Assembly: GCA_965228215.1 (NCBI GenBank)
Contig: OZ245800.1
Span: 496,001 to 560,000, forward strand
Length of the DNA: 64,000 nt
Reading direction: 5' to 3'
DNA from: Maricaulis sp965228215
Lineage (GTDB): Bacteria; Pseudomonadota; Alphaproteobacteria; Caulobacterales; Maricaulaceae
Positions 7,956 to 15,782 of this stretch are shown one piece after another (the stretch's first letter is position 1; each line of letters opens with the position of its first letter). The position numbers and the translations under genes are program-made. The notes beneath the pieces were generated by a model. The model saw only the letters and a program-made list of their open reading frames with translations, did not search any database and was not told the DNA's origin.

Positions 7956-8011
7956 GCGAGGGTTTCTTCCGCGGCCACAGGGAATGGCGGCGGTACTCCA
8001 AGGAGTATGAA

Positions 8012-8626
8012 ATGGCCAAAAAGGGCAAACTCAGTCGTCGTTCCTTCATGACGCGCGTCGCTGGTGCAGCGCTCGCAACGGGTGCAGCAGGCGCTGTAAC
8101 CGGCGGAGCCGAAGCCCAGCGCTATACCGGCCGGACCGACAGCGATGGCGGTTCGAATGCTGACCGCGCGGGTTATGGCCGCACGGGTCTCACCGACAGT
8201 GATGGCGGCTCGTCCGCGGACCGCGTCGGCTATGGCCGCGGCAGTTCCGGATACACCGACAGCGATACCGGCTCCTATGCCGACCCGGCAGGCCGCGGAC
8301 GCGGCAATACGGGCATCACCGACAGCGACACCGGCAGCTATGCTGACCCGGCGGGCCGCGGACGCGGTGGTCGTACCGGCGTGACCGACAGCGATACCGG
8401 CAGTTATGCCGACCCGGCAGGCCGCGGACGCGGCTCGACGGGCATCACCGACAGCGATCCGAATGATCCGGTCGGCAATGGTCGCGGCAATACCGGTTAC
8501 ACCGACAGCGACAGCGGCGGTTGCGCCGACCCAGGCGGACGCGGACGTGGTCCGGTTCGCGGCGGTACGGACAGCGATTCCGGTTCCTGTGCAGACCCGG
8601 CGGGACGCGGTCGCCGAGGCTACTGA
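8012..8626 (+). CDS. Tat-exported TDSD-repeat protein B (8 units)
   Basis: 204 residues, start chosen at the ATG after AAGGAG. Twin-arginine signal MAKKGKLSRRSFMTRVAG with a hydrophobic segment ending GAVTGGAEAQ, a likely AxA-type cleavage site. From residue 41 there are eight repeat units. The core is TDSD-(T/S/G)-G-S-Y-A-D-P-A-G-R-G-R-G; units 1-2 have ADR, unit 6 is a short PND type, and the last two have Cys in the Tyr position. Asp residues at loop positions 1, 3 and 9 resemble a calcium-binding DxDxDGxxD loop lacking the middle Asp. Low-complexity Gly/Arg/Asp composition suggests a flexible surface or periplasmic protein. Unknown family. Confidence 0.85.
   Translation: MAKKGKLSRRSFMTRVAGAALATGAAGAVTGGAEAQRYTGRTDSDGGSNADRAGYGRTGLTDSDGGSSADRVGYGRGSSGYTDSDTGSYADPAGRGRGNTGITDSDTGSYADPAGRGRGGRTGVTDSDTGSYADPAGRGRGSTGITDSDPNDPVGNGRGNTGYTDSDSGGCADPGGRGRGPVRGGTDSDSGSCADPAGRGRRGY
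8132..8623 (+). repeat. Eight tandem coding repeats (54-69 bp units) in protein B
   Basis: DNA units of 18-23 codons repeat in frame. Synonymous codons vary between units while the protein motif is kept, so the array is under protein-level selection rather than being a recent exact amplification. Confidence 0.85.
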
Positions 8627-8648
8627 GAATGACGCAGCTTGCGTGATT

Positions 8649-8688
8649 TCGGGGCGGGCTGGAAATCAGCTCGCCCCGATTTCGTTTT
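8649..8688 (+). terminator. Terminator after repeat protein B
   Basis: TCGGGGCGGGCT (8649-8660) pairs, with one mismatch, with AGCTCGCCCCGA (8668-8679) and is followed by TTTCGTTTT. It ends the protein B unit before protein C. Confidence 0.85.
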
Positions 8689-8740
8689 AGCCCGGGTTTG
8701 ACCGGGCGTGTCGAGAGTGAAGCAGACAGGGGAGATTGGC

Positions 8741-9481
8741 ATGGCAAAACGCGGAAAGTTGAGCCGGCGATCCTTTCTCACAAGGGTCGCAGGCGCGAGC
8801 TTGATGACCGGAGCGGCGGGCGCCGTGACCGGTTGCGCGACGACCGGCTATACGGACGCCGATCCGTTTGACCCGGCCGGAGCCGGGCGCGGACCATACG
8901 GTGCCGGCGGCTATACGGACTCCGATGCAGGGGCCTATGCCGACCCGCCGGGACGCGGCCGCAGGCGCGGCGGCGGAACCGGCGTGACCGATTCGGACTC
9001 GGGACGTTATGCCGACCCGGCCGGCGCCGGTCGCGGCGGCGGCATCACCGACAGCGATACCGGCAGTTATGCCGACCCCGTCGGCCGCGGACGCGGTGGC
9101 GGCGTGACCGACAGTGACAGCGGCTCCTATGCCGATCCCGTTGGCCGTGGCCGGGGATCCTCCGGAATTACCGACAGTGACAGCGGTGCCTATGCCGACC
9201 CGGCAGGCCGTGGTCGCGGCGGCTCTCGCGGTGTCACTGACAGCGATGGCGGCCGTTACGCCGATCCGCCTGGCCGCGGACGTGGCAGCACCGGCGTCAC
9301 CGACAGTGATTCCGGGGCCTATGCCGACCCGGCCGGTCGTGGACGCGGCGGCGGTATCACCGACAATGACAGCGGTTCCTATGCCGACCCTGTGGGGCGA
9401 GGCCGGGGACGCGGAAGCGGTATCACCGACAGTGATACCGGCTCCTATGCAGACCCGGTTGGCCGGGGCCGCGGGGGCTAA
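8741..9481 (+). CDS. Tat lipoprotein-like TDSD-repeat protein C (10 units)
   Basis: 246 residues from the ATG at 8741, preceded by GGGGAG; an earlier in-frame codon at 8708 lacks a ribosome site. Twin-arginine signal MAKRGKLSRRSFLTRVAG, then AVTGCATTG: a lipobox-like VTGC where paralogue B has VTGG, so C may be lipid-anchored. From residue 37 there are ten units: a TDADPFD opener, then nine of the type TDSD-S-G-x-Y-A-D-P-x-G-R-G-R-G (one TDND). The hairpin after it has no T-run, so read-through into the oxygenase gene 130 bases downstream is plausible. No known family. Confidence 0.85.
   Translation: MAKRGKLSRRSFLTRVAGASLMTGAAGAVTGCATTGYTDADPFDPAGAGRGPYGAGGYTDSDAGAYADPPGRGRRRGGGTGVTDSDSGRYADPAGAGRGGGITDSDTGSYADPVGRGRGGGVTDSDSGSYADPVGRGRGSSGITDSDSGAYADPAGRGRGGSRGVTDSDGGRYADPPGRGRGSTGVTDSDSGAYADPAGRGRGGGITDNDSGSYADPVGRGRGRGSGITDSDTGSYADPVGRGRGG
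8849..9478 (+). repeat. Ten tandem coding repeats in protein C
   Basis: In-frame units of 20-24 codons; consensus TDSD-x-G-x-Y-A-D-P-x-G-R-G-R-G with Gly-rich spacers of variable length. Spacer length and the residue after ADP vary most; TDSD, the Tyr-Ala-Asp-Pro block and GRGRG vary least. Confidence 0.85.
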
Positions 9482-9500
9482 TCAAACCAAAACCTTTCAG

Positions 9501-9527
9501 ACGGGCGGAGCCGGTGGCTTCGCCCGT
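9501..9527 (+). terminator. Hairpin without T-run after protein C
   Basis: ACGGGCGGAGCC (9501-9512) pairs with GGCTTCGCCCGT (9516-9527) across a three-base loop. No T tract follows, so it may be a leaky terminator or an RNA-stabilising hairpin between protein C and the oxygenase gene. Confidence 0.6.
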
Positions 9528-9611
9528 TCGCCTGTCGCGACGAAATGACGCTGTGCCGCAGCGCGCGCCAGGCTTCAAACTAAGCAAAAGAAATCAGGGG
9601 GAAATTCCATC

Positions 9612-10796
9612 ATGTCCGACCGTCCCTGGATGCAGGATGTCATCGCCTATCTGCTGGATCCGATCGATCACGACACATTTCTCAGGGACTATCACGAGAA
9701 GAAGGCCTTCGTTGCGAAGCGCAAGGACGCCGACCGGTATACGCCGTTGCTCTCCCTGGCGCGCATCGATGAATTGATCTCGAGCATGGAATTCCAGGCC
9801 GGCTCGCTGGACATGACCCGCGCGGATCCGCCGATCCATCGCGAGGACTACACCTTCTCCAACGGCATGGTCGACCGCGGAGCGATTGCCCGCAATTTCC
9901 AAGACCGCGCCACGATCATCCTGCCGCAATTGCACACGATGGACGCGACGCTCGCCGAATTCTGCCGCTCGCTGGAAGCGCTGTTCTCCTGCCATGTGCA
10001 GACGAATATCTATCTGACCCCGCCGGACGCACAGGGTTTCAAGACGCATTACGACGATCACGACGTGTTCGTGCTGCAGGTATCCGGTTCGAAATCCTGG
10101 CGCCTCTACAACACGCCGGTCGAGAACCCCTATCGCGGTGAAAACTTCCAGCCGGGCGTGCATGAGGCCGGCGAACCGGTCGAGGAATTCGTGCTCGAAG
10201 CGGGTGAGTGCGCCTACGTTCCGCGCGGCCTGATGCATGACGCGCTGACCCATGGCGACGAGGCGTCCCTGCACATCACGGTCGGCCTGATCGTGAAAAC
10301 CTGGGCCGATCTCATGCTGGAAGTCGTGTCGGAAGTTGCTTTGGAGGAACCTGGTTTCCGCAAATCCCTGCCGCCGGGTTTCGCCAGCCCGGACTTCGAT
10401 CGCGAGACAGTCCGGAGCGAGTTCGAAGGCCTGATCAAGGCTATCGCGAGCAAGGCGGATCTCGATTCCTCGCTCGATCTCTTCACCGATAATTTCATCC
10501 GCTCGCGGCCGCCCAACGCCACCGGCACGATTGTCGGTTTCCAGACCCCTGAGAACAGTGACCAGCGCTACCGGCTTCGCCCGCTTGCGCCCTGGCGCCT
10601 CGCCGGTGATGGCGAGGAAGTGGTCATCATCACCTCGGGCGGCGAGCTACGTTTCCCCGAAGCGGCGGAACCGGCCCTCCACACCCTGCTCGATGGCGGC
10701 GAGATTACCGCGGCCAGTTTCGAGGCACTGGACGAGACCGAACGCGACAACGCCATTCGCAGGCTCTACGCCTACGGCCTTGCCGTTCCCGTCTGA
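9612..10796 (+). CDS. JmjC/cupin_4 2-oxoglutarate-dependent oxygenase, RoxA/YcfD-like
   Basis: 394 residues, no signal peptide, so cytoplasmic. The iron triad is intact: H146 and D148 in FKTHYDDHDVFVLQVSGSK, and H209 in YVPRGLMHDALT; 2-oxoglutarate would bind the same double-stranded beta-helix. This core matches the RoxA/YcfD-MINA-NO66 family, whose known members hydroxylate Arg or His in ribosomal proteins; the C-terminal third would be the family's dimerisation and winged-helix region. It directly follows three genes for Tat-exported Arg/Asp-repeat proteins, so it may hydroxylate those repeats (Arg of GRGRG or Asp of TDSD) before export. That link is inference. The alternative is an ordinary ribosomal-protein hydroxylase that sits here by chance. 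Confidence 0.85.
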   Translation: MSDRPWMQDVIAYLLDPIDHDTFLRDYHEKKAFVAKRKDADRYTPLLSLARIDELISSMEFQAGSLDMTRADPPIHREDYTFSNGMVDRGAIARNFQDRATIILPQLHTMDATLAEFCRSLEALFSCHVQTNIYLTPPDAQGFKTHYDDHDVFVLQVSGSKSWRLYNTPVENPYRGENFQPGVHEAGEPVEEFVLEAGECAYVPRGLMHDALTHGDEASLHITVGLIVKTWADLMLEVVSEVALEEPGFRKSLPPGFASPDFDRETVRSEFEGLIKAIASKADLDSSLDLFTDNFIRSRPPNATGTIVGFQTPENSDQRYRLRPLAPWRLAGDGEEVVIITSGGELRFPEAAEPALHTLLDGGEITAASFEALDETERDNAIRRLYAYGLAVPV

Positions 10797-10797
10797 C

Positions 10798-10817
10798 GCC
10801 GGACAAACCAGTCCGGC
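10798..10817 (+). terminator. Hairpin after the oxygenase gene
   Basis: GCCGGAC (10798-10804) pairs perfectly with GTCCGGC (10811-10817); no T-run follows. Weak terminator candidate. Confidence 0.5.
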
Positions 10818-10955
10818 CTGTGGATAGCGTCATGCCCGGGTCATAATTCAATACTGAGCAGGTCCCTTGCCGGACCTGCCCGATGAGCCATATGCACGCC
10901 GCTGCGGAAAACGGCGCTCGGGCCGACTCCGTGATTTCGATGTCTCGGAGCCGTC

Positions 10956-12086
10956 ATGCGCGTGTTTGCCTCCATCGCGGGAAGCCTTCTTGGCGCGACC
11001 ACATTCTGGTTGATGTGGCCGGCACCCTTCGAGCCCGCGACCTGGATCGAGCCGGAACCTCCCGAACTGACCGGCGCGCTGCGCGAGAATAATGCGCTCG
11101 CCGATGCGCAGACGGTCATGCTCGGCGCCCATGGTGCCGGCGAGGGTCTGGCCGTCGATGACGAGGGGCGCGTCTATTTCGGCACGCGCGACGGCCGGGT
11201 CGGACGCCTGGTGCCGGGCGAGCAACATGATGACTGGCTGATCGAGGATATCGCCCAGATCGCCGACACGCCGATCATGGGCCTGCAATGGATTGACGAG
11301 CACACGCTGGGTCTGGCCGCAAATGCCGGACTGATGGCGCTGGATACGCGCAGTCTCGACGTGACCTCGCTGAGCACGGGTTCGCCGGTCCGCCCTTTCG
11401 GCTTCGTCAATGATCTCGCGACCGCGCCCGACAATACCGTCTATTTCACGGACTCCTCGACCCGGTGGGGTCATAGTTCGGACAGTCCGGGCTATCTCTA
11501 CGACATGCTGGAAAACCGGCCCCACGGCATGCTCTACGCCTGGAACCCCGTGACACGCCAGACCGAGGTTGTCGTCGACCGGCTCTATTATCCCAACGGG
11601 ATCGTGGTGATGCCGGACGGGCAGTCCGTCCTGGTCAGCGAGACCTTCCGCTATGCCATCCAACGCGTCTGGATCAACGGTCCCCGTCGCGGGGAAATCG
11701 AGGTCTTTGCCGACAACCTGCCCGGCATGCCCGACGGGATGCAGCTCGATGCGGACGGCCGGCTCTACATCGCCATGCTCGGTCAGCGCTCCGGCCTGCT
11801 GCGGGCAGTCCGCGCACAACCGGCCTGGACCAAGCTGATCGTGAAACTGCCCGACTGGCTGCGCCCCGACGGTGGACGCACGACGGGCTTCGTCCTGGTC
11901 ATGGATGTGGAAACCCGCGCCGTCCTGGACACGTATCATGATGGCGACGGCGCGCTGAACTATGTGTCCAGCGTCGCCCTCGATCCGGATGGCCAATTAT
12001 GGTTCGGCTCGACCTACGGCGCCTACGCGGCCCGGCTCGATCTCCAGCACCGCGCAGCAATCGCGGACAGCGAACAATCCCGCTAG
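10956..12086 (+). CDS. SMP-30/strictosidine-synthase-like beta-propeller protein, membrane-anchored
   Basis: 376 residues. An N-terminal hydrophobic segment (about 3-22, VFASIAGSLLGATTFWLMW) should anchor or export it. Then comes a six-bladed propeller of the gluconolactonase/strictosidine synthase/APMAP type: EGLAVDDEGRVYFGTRDG, FVNDLATAPDNTVYFTDSS, YYPNGIVVMPDGQSVLVSETF and NLPGMPDGMQLDADGRLYIAM. Family members are calcium-dependent lactone or ester hydrolases or remain uncharacterised. A paralogue with the same N-terminal layout lies at 19042-20142. Its stop is one base from the tkt stop on the other strand. Confidence 0.85.
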   Translation: MRVFASIAGSLLGATTFWLMWPAPFEPATWIEPEPPELTGALRENNALADAQTVMLGAHGAGEGLAVDDEGRVYFGTRDGRVGRLVPGEQHDDWLIEDIAQIADTPIMGLQWIDEHTLGLAANAGLMALDTRSLDVTSLSTGSPVRPFGFVNDLATAPDNTVYFTDSSTRWGHSSDSPGYLYDMLENRPHGMLYAWNPVTRQTEVVVDRLYYPNGIVVMPDGQSVLVSETFRYAIQRVWINGPRRGEIEVFADNLPGMPDGMQLDADGRLYIAMLGQRSGLLRAVRAQPAWTKLIVKLPDWLRPDGGRTTGFVLVMDVETRAVLDTYHDGDGALNYVSSVALDPDGQLWFGSTYGAYAARLDLQHRAAIADSEQSR

Positions 12087-12087
12087 C

Positions 12088-14088
12088 CTATTCGGCCGGC
12101 TGGGCCCGTTCAGCGAGATAGGCCCGCGCTGTCTCGGCGATACGGTCAGACGTGATGCCGAAATGCTCATAGAGCGCCCCGGCCGGAGCACTCGCGCCGA
12201 AGCCTTCCATGCCGACAAACCCGCCACTGATGCCGATGATCGCATCCCAGCCGTAACGCAGCGCTGCCTCGCAGGCGATGCGCGGCACGCGGCGCGGCAG
12301 GATCTCGTCATGATAGGACGCATCCTGTTCGGCGAAGAGTTCCAGGCACGGCGCCGAGACGACGCGGGCCTTGATTCCCTCGCCTGCCAGAGCCTTGGCG
12401 GCGTCTACGGCCAGTGACACCTCGGAGCCGGTCGCGATCAGCACCACGTCCGGAGATCCGTCCGTGTCGACCAGCGTGTAGGCACCGCGTGCCGAACGGT
12501 TTTCGCTGCCATCATCCTGGCGCAGGAAGGGAAGTTTCTGGCGCGACAGGGCCAGCGTCGCCGGACCGGTCAGACGTGTCAGTGCCAGTTCCCAGGCCTC
12601 GGCCGTTTCCAGCGCATCGGCCGGACGGAAGACATGCATGTTGGGAATGGCGCGCAGCGAGGCCAGGGTCTCGACCGGCTGGTGGGTCGGACCGTCTTCA
12701 CCCAGGCCGATGGAGTCGTGCGTCATCACATAGGTGACGGGCTGTTCCATCAGCGAAGACAATCGCATGGACGGGCGACAGTAGTCGGCAAACACCAGGA
12801 AAGTCGCCACGTGAGGCCGGAAACCGCCATGCAGCGACATACCGTTGGCGCAGGCGGCCATGCCGTGTTCGCGCACGCCGAAATGGATGTACTGGCCCGA
12901 ATAATCGCCCGCCTGGACAACGCCGACATCCGGCGTCTTGGTCAGGTTTGAGCCGGACAGGTCGGCAGAACCGCCGGCCAGGCTCGGCCAGGCGCCGATG
13001 ATCGCTTCCAGCGTCTTGCCCGAAGAGGCACGGCTGGCCAGATCCGGACGGTCGGCGGCGACCTTCAGGCGCCAGTCGCGCAGCGCCGCCAGTTCAGACT
13101 CGCCGGGCTCGCCGGAAATCTGCGAGACGAATGCCTCCGCGAGGTCAGAGTCGGCGAGGCGTTCCTGCCAGTCGGCATGGGCATCAGCATCACCGGCCTC
13201 GCGCCAGGCTGCGTAGACATCTTCCGGGATTTCGAACGGCGCGTAGGACCAGCCCAGGGCCTCGCGGGTACCGGCGATCTCGTCATCGCCCAGCGGTGCA
13301 CCATGACTGCCGGCCGTGCCGGCCTTGTTCGGTGCGCCGTACCCGATCGTGGTCCGGCAGGAAATCAGGACCGGCTTGTCGGAGCTTTTCGCGCGCTCGA
13401 TCGCCGCGTCGATGGCGTCATAGTCATGACCGTCCACGCGATCCGTGGTCCACCCGGCGGCCTCAAAACGCTTCAACACGTCCGTGGATTCCGCGAGGCT
13501 AGTCGGGCCATCGATGGAAATCTCATTGTCGTCCCACAGAACGACCAGGCGATTGAGCTTGAGATGACCGGCCAGCGAGATTGCCTCGTGACTGATGCCT
13601 TCCTGGAGATCCCCGTCCGAGGCGATGACCCAGGTACGGTGATCGACGAGATCATCGCCATAGCGGGCATTCATCATGCGCTCGGCGAGAGCCATGCCCA
13701 CCGACATGGAAATCCCCTGCCCCAGCGGACCCGTCGTCGCCTCGACACCGGGCGTGTGGCCGTATTCAGGATGACCCGCGGTGATGGATCCGAGCTGGCG
13801 GAAATCCTTCAACTGGTCGAGCGTCACATCCTCGAACCCGGTGAGGTGGAGGAGGGAATAGATCAGCATGGAACCGTGTCCGGCCGACAGGACGAAACGG
13901 TCGCGATCTGCCCAGGCCGGTGCCGCCGGGTCGAATTTCATGTGCCGCGACCACAGGACAGTCGCGACATCGGCCATGCCCATCGGCATGCCCGGGTGAC
14001 CGGAATTGGCCGCCTGCACAGCGTCCATCGACAGTGCACGGATGGCGTTCGCCATCTGTGCGAGTGAAGTTCCATTGGATGCGTTCAT
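12088..14088 (-). CDS. tkt: Transketolase
   Basis: Thiamine-diphosphate enzyme moving two-carbon ketol units in the pentose phosphate pathway. 666 residues, family-typical. Motifs: AMSMDAVQAANSGHPGMPMG-like N-terminus (seen as RALSMDAVQAANSGHPGMPMG split over residues 18-38), GPLGQGISMSVGMALAE, the TPP-binding GDGDLQEG-type phrase SDGDLQEGISHEA, VLWDDNEISIDG, the Pyr domain FGVREHGMAACANG, and THDSIGLGEDGPTHQPVE. Downstream of pgi on the same strand, so the two sugar-phosphate genes may be co-transcribed. Confidence 0.97.
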   Translation of the reverse strand: MNASNGTSLAQMANAIRALSMDAVQAANSGHPGMPMGMADVATVLWSRHMKFDPAAPAWADRDRFVLSAGHGSMLIYSLLHLTGFEDVTLDQLKDFRQLGSITAGHPEYGHTPGVEATTGPLGQGISMSVGMALAERMMNARYGDDLVDHRTWVIASDGDLQEGISHEAISLAGHLKLNRLVVLWDDNEISIDGPTSLAESTDVLKRFEAAGWTTDRVDGHDYDAIDAAIERAKSSDKPVLISCRTTIGYGAPNKAGTAGSHGAPLGDDEIAGTREALGWSYAPFEIPEDVYAAWREAGDADAHADWQERLADSDLAEAFVSQISGEPGESELAALRDWRLKVAADRPDLASRASSGKTLEAIIGAWPSLAGGSADLSGSNLTKTPDVGVVQAGDYSGQYIHFGVREHGMAACANGMSLHGGFRPHVATFLVFADYCRPSMRLSSLMEQPVTYVMTHDSIGLGEDGPTHQPVETLASLRAIPNMHVFRPADALETAEAWELALTRLTGPATLALSRQKLPFLRQDDGSENRSARGAYTLVDTDGSPDVVLIATGSEVSLAVDAAKALAGEGIKARVVSAPCLELFAEQDASYHDEILPRRVPRIACEAALRYGWDAIIGISGGFVGMEGFGASAPAGALYEHFGITSDRIAETARAYLAERAQPAE

Positions 14089-14120
14089 ACCAGCCTCTTA
14101 GCTCCACGCGGACGTAAGTC

Positions 14121-14151
14121 AGAGTTGCTGCGGATAACCGCAGATGACTCT
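14121..14151 (-). other. Hairpin between pgi and tkt
   Basis: CTGCGG (14128-14133) and CCGCAG (14138-14143) pair around an ATAA loop, with an outer AGAGT/ACTCT pairing. There is no T-run on either side. It may limit read-through from pgi to tkt or stabilise the message. Confidence 0.5.
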
Positions 14152-14153
14152 TG

Positions 14154-15698
14154 CTAACTTACGGAAAATCCCGTTCGACCGAGCAGCGCTCGTGTCGACG
14201 CGTCATAATCCGATATCTCGCCGTCCAGAATGCCCTTTGTCAGTACTTTTCCCAATTCAACGCCCCATTGGTCGAATGGATTGATATCGTATAGCACGCC
14301 CTCAACAAAAACCTTGTGTTCGTGCAGGGCGATTAGCCCGCCCAGGGTCTGCGGCGTGAGATCGTCGAGAAGAAGTGTCGAGGACACGCGTCCGCCAGGC
14401 ATGGATTTGTGGCTGGCCAGTTCCGGCTCAGCCGCGGGGTCGACGCGGCGGCCATCCAAAAGCGCGGCGCCCTGGGCTGCCATATTGGCGGCCAGCGCCC
14501 TTTCGCGCGGATCATCGCTGGCGAAATGCCTTCCGATGCCGATGAAGTCGACCGGGACGACATCCTTGCCCTGGTGCAGCCACTGGAAGAAGGAGTGCTG
14601 GATCTCGGTGCCGCAGCCGCCCCAGACGAGCGCGCCGCCCGGAGTCTGTCCCGATGCGCCCTCACGCGTCACGGACTTGCCCAGCGATTCCATTTCGAGC
14701 TGCTGAAAATAGTCGGCCAGCTTGCCCAGACGCGCGGAATACGCTGCGACGCAGCGGCTCGGATAACCCAGAACAGCGCGGTTCCAGAAATCGATCAGCC
14801 CCTTGGCAACGGGCAGGTTCCGCTCAACCGGCGCGGTCGCGAAATGCCGGTCCATCTCCTGCGCGCCTTGGCGGAAACTTGCGAAGACATCCGGACCCAG
14901 GCCAATCTCCAGGCTCAGCCCCACAGCGCTCCACACCGAGTAGCGGCCACCGACCCACTCCGGAAAATCAAAGACTCGCGATGCATCGATGCCGAATGCC
15001 GCGGCCTTGTCCGGCGCGGCGGATGCGGCAGCGAAATGCTCACCGGCGCGATCGGCACCGATGTGACCGGCCAACCAGTCACGAGCCGCCTCGCCCGACA
15101 TCAGGGTTTCCTGGGTCGAGAAGGATTTGGATGCCACGATGAAAAGAACCGCTTCGGGATCAGCACCGGCGACTGCCTGTTTCAGATCCGACGGGTCGAG
15201 ACTGGCCACGAAACGCATTTCCGGGCCGCCATCGATGAATTCGCTCAGGGCGTCGGCGATGAGGCGCGGACCGAGATCGGACCCGCCGATCCCGATATTG
15301 ACGACGCGCTCGATACGCTTGCCGCTCGGGCGGTAGTCTCCGGACCGCACCTGTTCGGCAAAGACTCGGGTCTCGGCCTGTGTGCGCCGGACCAGATCGG
15401 CCTCGGCGGAACCCGCGATATCGGCGCCTTCCCGATAGGCCATGTGCAGCGCCGGGCGACCTTCCGTGGCGTTCACAACGGCACCGCTCAGCAATTGCTC
15501 GCGCTGGCTTTCCAGCCCGGCATCGCGGGCATGGGCCACCAGAGATGCCCAGGCGGCCGGATCGAGGCGCTGTTTGGACATGTCCAGTTCGATACCGCCC
15601 TCGCGCAGGATTGCGGCCTCGCCGGCGGCGTCGGCAAGCGATCGCAGATCAGCACTGCGCAGGCGTTCAGCTTCCGCGGATAATTGCTTGGACGGCAC
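14154..15698 (-). CDS. pgi: Glucose-6-phosphate isomerase
   Basis: Interconverts glucose 6-phosphate and fructose 6-phosphate. 514 residues from a GTG at 15698, chosen because AGGAG lies seven bases before it; an upstream frame extension to 15779 has no protein-like content. Family motifs: VVNIGIGGSDLGPRLIADAL, FIVASKSFSTQETL, DFPEWVGGRYSVWSAVG, the catalytic-region GTEIQHSFFQWLHQG and the C-terminal FDQWGVELGKVL. It supplies fructose 6-phosphate for tkt, GlmS and mannose-type precursors encoded in the same window. Confidence 0.96.
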   Translation of the reverse strand: MPSKQLSAEAERLRSADLRSLADAAGEAAILREGGIELDMSKQRLDPAAWASLVAHARDAGLESQREQLLSGAVVNATEGRPALHMAYREGADIAGSAEADLVRRTQAETRVFAEQVRSGDYRPSGKRIERVVNIGIGGSDLGPRLIADALSEFIDGGPEMRFVASLDPSDLKQAVAGADPEAVLFIVASKSFSTQETLMSGEAARDWLAGHIGADRAGEHFAAASAAPDKAAAFGIDASRVFDFPEWVGGRYSVWSAVGLSLEIGLGPDVFASFRQGAQEMDRHFATAPVERNLPVAKGLIDFWNRAVLGYPSRCVAAYSARLGKLADYFQQLEMESLGKSVTREGASGQTPGGALVWGGCGTEIQHSFFQWLHQGKDVVPVDFIGIGRHFASDDPRERALAANMAAQGAALLDGRRVDPAAEPELASHKSMPGGRVSSTLLLDDLTPQTLGGLIALHEHKVFVEGVLYDINPFDQWGVELGKVLTKGILDGEISDYDASTRALLGRTGFSVS

Positions 15699-15782
15699 GG
15701 GGAGACTCCTCTGACTGGCACCCGGGGTGCGAGAAGTTGTTAGCGTAAACACGGCAGCAAAACCAGAGCTGCCGGGCATTCG

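Noticed and set aside
8132..9478. CRISPR-like regular repeats at 50-70 bp spacing
   Set aside because: Repeats and spacers form one continuous reading frame with conserved protein motifs and synonymous variation; no palindromic repeat and no cas genes.
13177..14067. Plus-strand frame of 296 codons over tkt
   Set aside because: Shadow of transketolase; no protein-like motif.
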